Below, in pieces: positions 57,972 to 64,000 of a stretch of DNA of 64,000 nt (the first letter of the stretch is position 1; each line of letters begins with the position of its first letter). The DNA lies in contig JANUWF010001161.1 of the NCBI GenBank assembly GCA_026120185.1, positions 2,180,001-2,244,000 of the forward strand. Reading direction: 5' to 3'. The notes beneath the pieces were generated by a model. It ran no database searches. It saw nothing but the letters and a program-made list of their open reading frames with translations, and was not told the origin of the DNA. The position numbers were made by a program, and so were the translations under genes. Origin of the DNA: Voacanga thouarsii. Its lineage: Eukaryota > Streptophyta > Magnoliopsida > Gentianales > Apocynaceae.

Positions 57972-58758
57972 ATGATTAAGATGCCACCCAAACGCAGAAC
58001 AGTTGTGCATAGCAGAACGGTGCAGGAGAGTGCATCCTACACCCCGAAATTTGAGCAGATGCATCGTTCCACCCCCGATGTGGAAGAGCACCTGCCGAGA
58101 GAGCAGGAGATAGCCTCAGAAAGGTCACGAGACGTGACCATGGGTCAAGCTTTCGACAAGATGGCCTCGATCCTATAGAACTTGATTGAAAGAGTGGACA
58201 AGGCGGCCAGGAAACCACCATGGGGAGAGGATAAGGCCCTAGAGCATTTCCTGAAGTTCCAGCATTCCACATTCTAAGGGGAGGTGGAACAGGACGAGAA
58301 GGCCGAGCAATGGATTGAGCAGATGAAGGATATTTTCGCTACTTTGCAGTACTCAGAAGAGAGGATGGTGAAGTTTGCTACTTTCCGGTTGAGGGGATTG
58401 TCTCGGGCATGGTAGCAGCGAGTACGGAGTGATTGGGATCGAGAGGAGTAGGATTGGACATAGGACAATTTCACAGAAGCTTTCCGGACCGAGTACAGTC
58501 CTCGATGGGTGGCTGAGAAGAGGGAGGGTGAATTCCAGACCCTCAGGTAGGGAGGCATAACCGTGGCCCAATACGCAACCCGATTCATGCAGTTGTCCAA
58601 GTATTGCAAGTGCTTGGTAGATACGGAGCAGAAGCGCACCCGACAATTCGTGAAAGGGCTAAGGCCAGATTTGAGGAAGGCATTGGCTCCATCACCGCCA
58701 ACGTCGTACACTGCCACCGTGGACGCAGCTTCCCGGATGGAGAATGAAGATCGGCATC
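57972..58758 (+). pseudogene. gag of the family B gypsy element, interrupted by element A3
   Basis: Frame starting M-I-K-M-P-P-K-R-R. It has the retrotransposon gag domain: F-L-K-F-Q-H-S-T-F, W-I-E-Q-M-K-D-I-F-A, F-A-T-F-R-L-R-G-L-S-R-A-W, F-T-E-A-F-R-T-E-Y, T-V-A-Q-Y-A-T-R-F-M-Q-L-S-K-Y and F-V-K-G-L-R-P-D-L-R. The frame stays in register throughout but carries about six nonsense codons. Most are TAG where Trp or Gln is expected (for example after R-A-W). The gene is cut by the A3 LTR at 58759 before the zinc knuckle. Confidence 0.9.
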
Positions 58759-59110
58759 TGTAATAACCCGCCTTGCCCGCCTTGCATAAAGCGTTTGTGA
58801 AGAATAGTTTTGTTAACAATGAAAATATATATAAATGAAATATTTTCTTTCCTTATTATCAATAATAAAATTAAGATTTCAAATTGATAATATTATTCAT
58901 AGTGTTATAATATAGCCATCACTAGTACTATTATCATTATTAATATTAGTATTATCATTGCTAATTTTATTATTGATTTTATTTTTATTCTATTATCCAT
59001 TACTATTATTTTATATATATTATGTAATATCAAAATTCCTTGGTAATATTAAATTATAGTATTATTAAATTCAATAATTATGTTGAATTATTATATTATT
59101 TTTACCATTA

Positions 59111-59132
59111 GTATATATATATATATATATAT
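59111..59132. repeat. (TA)n microsatellite
   Basis: Eleven TA units in an AT-rich part of the A3 LTR. Confidence 0.9.
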
Positions 59133-60959
59133 CAAATAATACTATAAATATCCTAGCTATATTATTTAGCAATATTATGCTATATTATATTATATATAAA
59201 TACCCTAGCTATATTATCTATCTATATTTTATTATATATAAGATATTTTAAGGGGCCCACAAGAAGTAAATGAAGAGGGCCCACAAGCATGATATTAAAT
59301 AGGAGTAAGGAGGGGAGAATTTCAGTCAAAGCTGGGAGGAGAAGAGGAAAAACCAGAAAAGTGAAGAGAGGAGGGGAAAAAATAAGAAAAAGAGAGACTA
59401 AGGGAGAGAGGGAGATTTCCGGCAGCAAGGAGGAAGGAGAAGGAAACCGGCAACAAGGAGGAAGAAAGGAGAAGGAAGGAAGGGAAGGAGTATACAGCTT
59501 GCCCTCATCTTGGAAAGGTAAGAGATCATTTCTTAAAAGCTAAAAGAATGATGTTAGAAGTTGGAAACTAAATTCATATGAATTTGTTGATGTTGAGCAA
59601 TGAAAATATTTTGATGTTGTGATGGATGTTGAATTGACCGGTTGGTGTAGTGATGGGTTGAATATGGTTTTCAGCTTATTTTAAGGTGTATTGGAGTGAT
59701 GGTATACTGAAAATTTGAAAAGAAAAAGGAAGGAAGTGGTAAAGAAAACAAGAAAGGCCATTTGTTGATAACAACTCACTAGTTTGTGTTGTTTGGAAAT
59801 ATTAAAAGAAATCTGAGTAGATGTGACTGGAAACTGATCATAAATGACTCTAAACCTGTCCTAGACCAGTTAGAAAGGATTTGGAACAAGCTGTGTAGAG
59901 GTTGTGAGGGTTTTGAATAGCTAAGAGATCATGAACAACAAGAAGGGTGAAAACTGCCAAAATTTACTGGTTTGGTAAGTTGGGAATAATTTATTTGTTT
60001 GAACAAAAGAGAAGTGATGGGCATGAAAACCTGTTAGAACAATGATTTTGGGATGTTAAATAAGGTATTGGAAGGTTTAAATGTGGTAAGATATGTTGAA
60101 GAAATCATAGAAATAAATTAAAACAAGTTGAACTTCTAAACAGTAATTCTGGACTTCCAGCTTGGAGCAGTAAGTTTAACTGGAAAACTGAACGAAATAG
60201 AGAGAGTTTTGAATACCCCATGACCTGAAGTTGATATAAAAATTTCCTAGGAGTATTTAGGAAGTGGTTTCACTTCATTTGGACCTGAATTGGAGGAGAT
60301 ATGAACAAAACACTGGAGAGTGACGAAACTGAATCTCCAAGCGCGGAACAGTGGAATCAACTGCAAAACTGTACAACATGGGATGGATTTTGTTGGACTT
60401 ATGACCTGGAATTGATAGAGGGATATCTTAGGGAAATTATGGAAGTAGCCTCACCCTATTTGGACCTATATTGGCTAAATTGTGTGAAAAATGGTGAAGG
60501 GTGGTAAAGCTGTAAAACCAGAAAAACTATTCAAAGCACTAACCAATTTATTTCTTTAAGAAAATTATAGAAACCTTGTCCAAACCATTAAGTATTTGAA
60601 ACCATTGAGTAATGACAAAGGAATATACTAATGATGTAGGTGAATCAAGCCGAGGGAACCCCTTTTAGGACTATACTCGAGTGCAACTTCGGCCTAATAT
60701 ACGAGGTGAGTCCTATTGATTTTTAAGCCTTTTTAAATGCTAGTGTGCTTTGATTTTTCTATGAAATGCTATATTTTATACCATTTTGGAAATGTGTAAA
60801 TGTGTTTACGGAATACATGAGCAAGACTTATTTTCATACTATTTCGACTTGAATGAATTCCATAATTGGTTTGAAAGCCTTATTGGAGGAATAAAACATG
60901 AATTATGTGAATTTAGACATTTTGGAATAAATATTTGGGATTTTCGAAAAATGATATAC

Positions 60960-61150
60960 TTTAGAATCGGGTATTCGGTAAATGACCGAAATATCCTTAT
61001 TGGAACTCTTGTGAATATATTTCAAATCGGGTAAGGATAATATGACCCAAATACCCTCAAAAAGTCTTGTGGAACCTGGCATGGGTGAAATGACCCGAAT
61101 GACCTTGGGAAAATGACTTTTGTAATTGAGTACGGAAAAAATAACCCGGT
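60960..61150 (+). repeat. Phased repeats of the A3 LTR
   Basis: Repeated AATCGGGTA, AAATGACC and ATACCCT-type blocks, the reverse-strand counterpart of the array at 17590-17960. Confidence 0.7.
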
Positions 61151-61311
61151 TACTCTTGGTAACACGTTTTGACGTGTGAGTAAAACCTTTTATCTGGTTT
61201 CAACATGATTTTGGAAAATGTTGTTTTGGCCCTAAAATGTTTTGATTAAAGATCCTACGGGATCAGATAACCCTCTGGCCCGATCAGTCAGATGTGGTTT
61301 GTATTGTTGCG

Positions 61312-61323
61312 TTGAGTACTTAG
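61312..61323. promoter_or_regulatory. Degenerate copy of the LTR palindrome (A3)
   Basis: TTGAGTACTTAG followed by CAAGGGC; two mismatches from the perfect palindrome in the sister LTRs, same relative position. Confidence 0.4.
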
Positions 61324-62330
61324 CAAGGGCTTTGATCTTTGTACTATCCCGTGTTAGAGGTAGACGACCTCAAGTAACCTAGCTAGTTCTGGGGATTGTC
61401 TTACTCCAAACAGGGCGACAGGACATTGAGATGAGTCGTCCTAGCTAGCCATTTAGTGCCTGAAAATTGCCGTGTTTGTGAATGCGTTTGTGAACGTTTG
61501 TTGTTTTTAAGTCATTTGCTGGAATAAGGATGGGATGTTTGGGGTGTTTGACTCCTTGTCACCTCGATAGTGATTGACGTCAGGATTGGGAACCCTGGAT
61601 GATGAAGGTAAGTAAAAGATCTCTATGTGCACAGTAAGGTACATTTGTACGCTGCTCTCCCTTCCGGCCTGACACGGGTGACGTGCTGTAAGGTGTAGTC
61701 CCTGGCATTAGAAACCGTGCAGTCGAAGGCGAAGTTCCTTGGACTTTGTGCGCGAGTCGCACTTCCATGTGGGGAAGAATCCGCATTTATTGAATTGGGG
61801 GCCATATGTTTGGAAATCATTGTTTTTCAAATGTACATGATAACTTGATCCTAAATTTACCAATTACTGCTATTTCCCTATTATGAAATTTATTTCAGTA
61901 AAGGAATTGAAAATCATCTCTTTTCTGAGCAAAACACTAGCACACACGGGACTCACTGAGTATACCACTCACACGTGTGTTTATCTTTCCTATTTTTTTT
62001 TTTTTTTTTGGATTGGAGCTGAAGGCTAGGGATGAGACTACCCGGACTTACCATCTAGCGGTAGATAGTGAATCTTTTGGCTTGATTATTGTACATAGAT
62101 GTTGAAACTATTTTGGGCTTGTGTATTTTGGGAACTCTGATGATGTATCTATCGCAACTCATGTATATATAATAGAAGAGTTTGTTGTATATATTTACTT
62201 AAGCTTCGATTTGTGCTTGTTTGTTTTAAGTTTATATCGATGTACAGACCCCTAGTCTGAGGATTCAGACGGGGCGACATCCCACCTAAGCTGGCCCATT
62301 GTGCAAAGAAGGAAATATGGGATGTTACAA

Positions 62331-62344
62331 TTGGTATCAGAGCC
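62331..62344 (+). other. Primer-binding site of element A3
   Basis: TTGGTATCAGAGCC follows one base after the LTR end; initiator Met-tRNA complementary. Confidence 0.9.
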
Positions 62345-62460
62345 TTAGCCATAGAGTTTGATTTGTACATTATCTATGGGCATAAATACATTATCTGTGG
62401 GTCTAGATATAATTTCTGTAGGAATCAAGAGAAATTTAATCCGACTATTCTTTTGTAGGA

Positions 62461-62919
62461 ATGGCTAATAATGATGATAAAGGAAAGAAGCCAGTCGAAG
62501 GAGAAGATCAAGACTTTCACAGGAACATCGATCTCTAGACCCTATTATTATCATAGCTCCCTTAGAGGCTCGAGACCAAGAGGAAGAAACTCAGACCCGA
62601 CTCAGGACAGCCATATAGGAGATGTGACTAAAGAACCGGAGATAGTGGAAAGCCCTAAACATCTAGCCGAACCGGAAGGAGTCATAATCCCTTGGATGAA
62701 TCGGATGACGAAGCGGTTGAGGTAGTTGCCATATCCTCAGATGAGTCAGCAGCCGAAGATGATGAAGACGAAGTAGTCGAAGTAATTGCTGTGTCTTCGG
62801 ACGAGTCAGTCATAGGAGAAGATATGGATGTGTTAGGCCCGGGATCTGATACTCCTGAGTATTACCATGTACCGATCGGCTCAGGACCCCCTGCTTCCAG
62901 TGTTGATAATAGCGAGTAG
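62461..62919 (+). pseudogene. Acidic ORF between PBS and gag of element A3
   Basis: ATG 62461 (M-A-N-N-D-D-K-G-K-K-P) opens a frame that has stops near 62536 and in 62610-62660. It is open again from about 62692 to 62919. The open end is very acidic and contains a tandem duplication, V-E-V-V-A-I-S-S-D-E-S then V-E-V-I-A-V-S-S-D-E-S, ending Y-Y-H-V-P-I-G-S-G-P-P. It lies about 115 bp after the PBS and 230 bp before gag. Compared with the family B acidic ORF the position and charge are alike, but residue similarity is not obvious. I do not recognise a domain. Confidence 0.55.
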
Positions 62920-63149
62920 AAGGACTACCTAGGAAGTTTTAGTATGAGTATTATCTGATGTACATATTAAGTACGTATGTTAGTAGGAGATAATAAGTAA
63001 GTATATGTGTAAATGTACTAAAACCCCACAATTTTGGTGTAATATATCAGGGTGTTATGTTTTTATATTATGATAATGTTCTGTGCTATCGTACTAATCT
63101 AACTCCATTAGTGATATTAATTTAACTAGGAAATCTGACTGTCTTTATT

Positions 63150-64000
63150 ATGCCGCCAAAGCGAGCCACTTCGTCACCCTCCAAAGGAATCCTTTGCTAA
63201 CAATGCAGCCAAAGGAGCATCCGATGAATCCTTGGAAAATACTATAATACAGACTTTTCAGAGAATGACAGAAGTGTTACAACATGTGACCGAGAGGACA
63301 GCTAAAGAAGGACGACGAACTGAAGTTGAGGCAGATCAAGCGTTAGAGTGGTTCCTAAAGTTCCAACCCCCTCCATTTTATGGCCCAGAATCCTGGATCG
63401 AACAGATGGAGAACATATTTGCCGCTCTAAGTTACTCAGAGCAGCAAAAGGTGCAATTTACTGCATTCAAACTTTAGGGACCGGCACGAGACTGGTGGAC
63501 ACGAAAGAAGGAGCAGAAGGAATGGACCTGGAAGGAATTCTGAGCAGAGTTCAAGAAAGAATTCATACCAAGTTAGGTGGTAAAAAAGCGAGAAGACGAA
63601 TTTTAAATTTTCAAATAAGAGGGAAGGACAGTGGGGAAGTACGTTGCAAAATTCACGCGACTCTCGAAATATTGCCCTCTTCTAGTGCAGAATGAAGCAG
63701 ACAGGACTCGCCGTTTTGTGAAGGGTTTGCACTCCAAGCTCAAGGAGGTATTGCTCAGCATGGCCCCAAGCAATTATAGTGCTGTAGTAGAAATAGCATC
63801 AAGGGTCGAGGAGGTAGATCTGGAACAAGCTAAGAAGGGAAGTAAAAGGAGATTTCAACCCCCAAACCAAAATAAGAGGCCGGTAGGGAATAAATGGCCA
63901 AATAAAGGGAAGTTTCCAAGAAGAAAGGGAGGTAGTACGGGGAAGTTGCTCATTCGTTGTTACAATTATGGAGAAGAAGGACACAAAAGTCGGAACTGCC
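63150..64000 (+). pseudogene. gag of element A3, continues past window edge
   Basis: It starts M-P-P-K-R-A-T, like the family B gag, then a frameshift and stop near 63199. The gag domain follows: W-F-L-K-F-Q-P-P-P-F-Y-G, W-I-E-Q-M-E-N-I-F-A-A-L, F-T-A-F-K-L, stop, G-P-A-R-D-W-W, then several stops and a frame change near 63500-63700. F-V-K-G-L-H-S-K-L-K-E-V and a basic linker lead to a knuckle C-Y-N-Y-G-E-E-G-H-K-S-R-N-C, in which the second Cys is Tyr. The sequence is cut at 64000 immediately after the knuckle. Confidence 0.9.

Larger units (their letters stand above)
58759..62329 (+). mobile_element. 5' LTR of gypsy element A3 (family A)
   Basis: 3571 bp from TGTAATAACCCGCC to GGGATGTTACA, followed by a PBS. 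It carries the family A phased repeats (60960-61150), the block homologous to 17040-17340 in reverse (61270-61600), the CACACACGGGACTCACTGAG motif (about 61942) and the terminal GACGGGGCGACATCCC. The left flank is GCATC; the rest of the element is beyond the right edge, so its duplication cannot be checked. Confidence 0.9.

Noticed and set aside
57998..58819. Minus-strand ORF of 181 codons opposite the family B gag
   Set aside because: It is antisense to recognisable gag sequence and is a shadow of it.

Overview
The window is repeat-dense nuclear DNA from a flowering plant, probably a eudicot with a large genome (inference). It holds Ty1/copia and Ty3/gypsy LTR retrotransposons with plant-type primer-binding sites, a Sirevirus-like copia element, chromodomain-bearing gypsy elements and a CACTA (En/Spm) transposase relic. 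I see no host cellular gene, tRNA, rRNA or CRISPR array. Nearly every coding stretch is a decayed transposon gene.

Layout. Family A and family B are my labels for two gypsy LTR families with very long LTRs (3.3-4.3 kb). 1-2742: minus-oriented family B LTR, cut by the window edge and inserted in the pol gene of gypsy element A1. 2743-4497: remains of A1 pol (+). 4498-11707: A1 3' LTR, itself carrying two solo copia LTRs (5153-6684 and about 9270-11037). 11712-14450: CACTA transposase pseudogene (-), the older host of A1. 14450-16292: AT-rich DNA with telomere-like minisatellite motifs and no gene.

From 16293 to the right edge everything lies inside one minus-oriented gypsy element, A2. Its 3' LTR (16293-31298) is split by a 10,953 bp Sirevirus-like copia element (18862-29814, minus strand, perfect CATTA target duplication). 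That element has gag, protease, integrase, RT, RNase H and a downstream envelope-like ORF. A2 integrase, chromodomain and part of RNase H are at 31330-33103. A second copia element, C (33104-52236, plus strand), then splits A2 pol, and A2 RT resumes at 52242-53410. Copia C has been hit by three solo LTRs: 36137-37423, 41316-45612 and 46108-50389. The last two are opposite-facing copies of family B only 495 bp apart, so they form a giant inverted repeat.

At 53411 a plus-oriented family B gypsy element (5' LTR, PBS, acidic ORF, gag) is inserted in A2. At 58759 a third family A element, A3 (5' LTR, PBS, acidic ORF, gag), is inserted in that gag and runs off the right edge. The nest is therefore A inside B inside A.

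How the parts work together. Within each element the order is canonical: LTR, PBS complementary to initiator Met-tRNA, gag, protease, (integrase and RT in family-specific order), polypurine tract, LTR. None looks autonomous. Stop codons are typically TAG in place of TGG or CAG, zinc-knuckle cysteines are changed to tyrosine, and several catalytic residues are lost. The most notable items are the 4.3 kb inverted LTR pair, an acidic ORF between PBS and gag in both gypsy families, a palindrome shared by the LTRs of both families, and the Sirevirus envelope-like gene.
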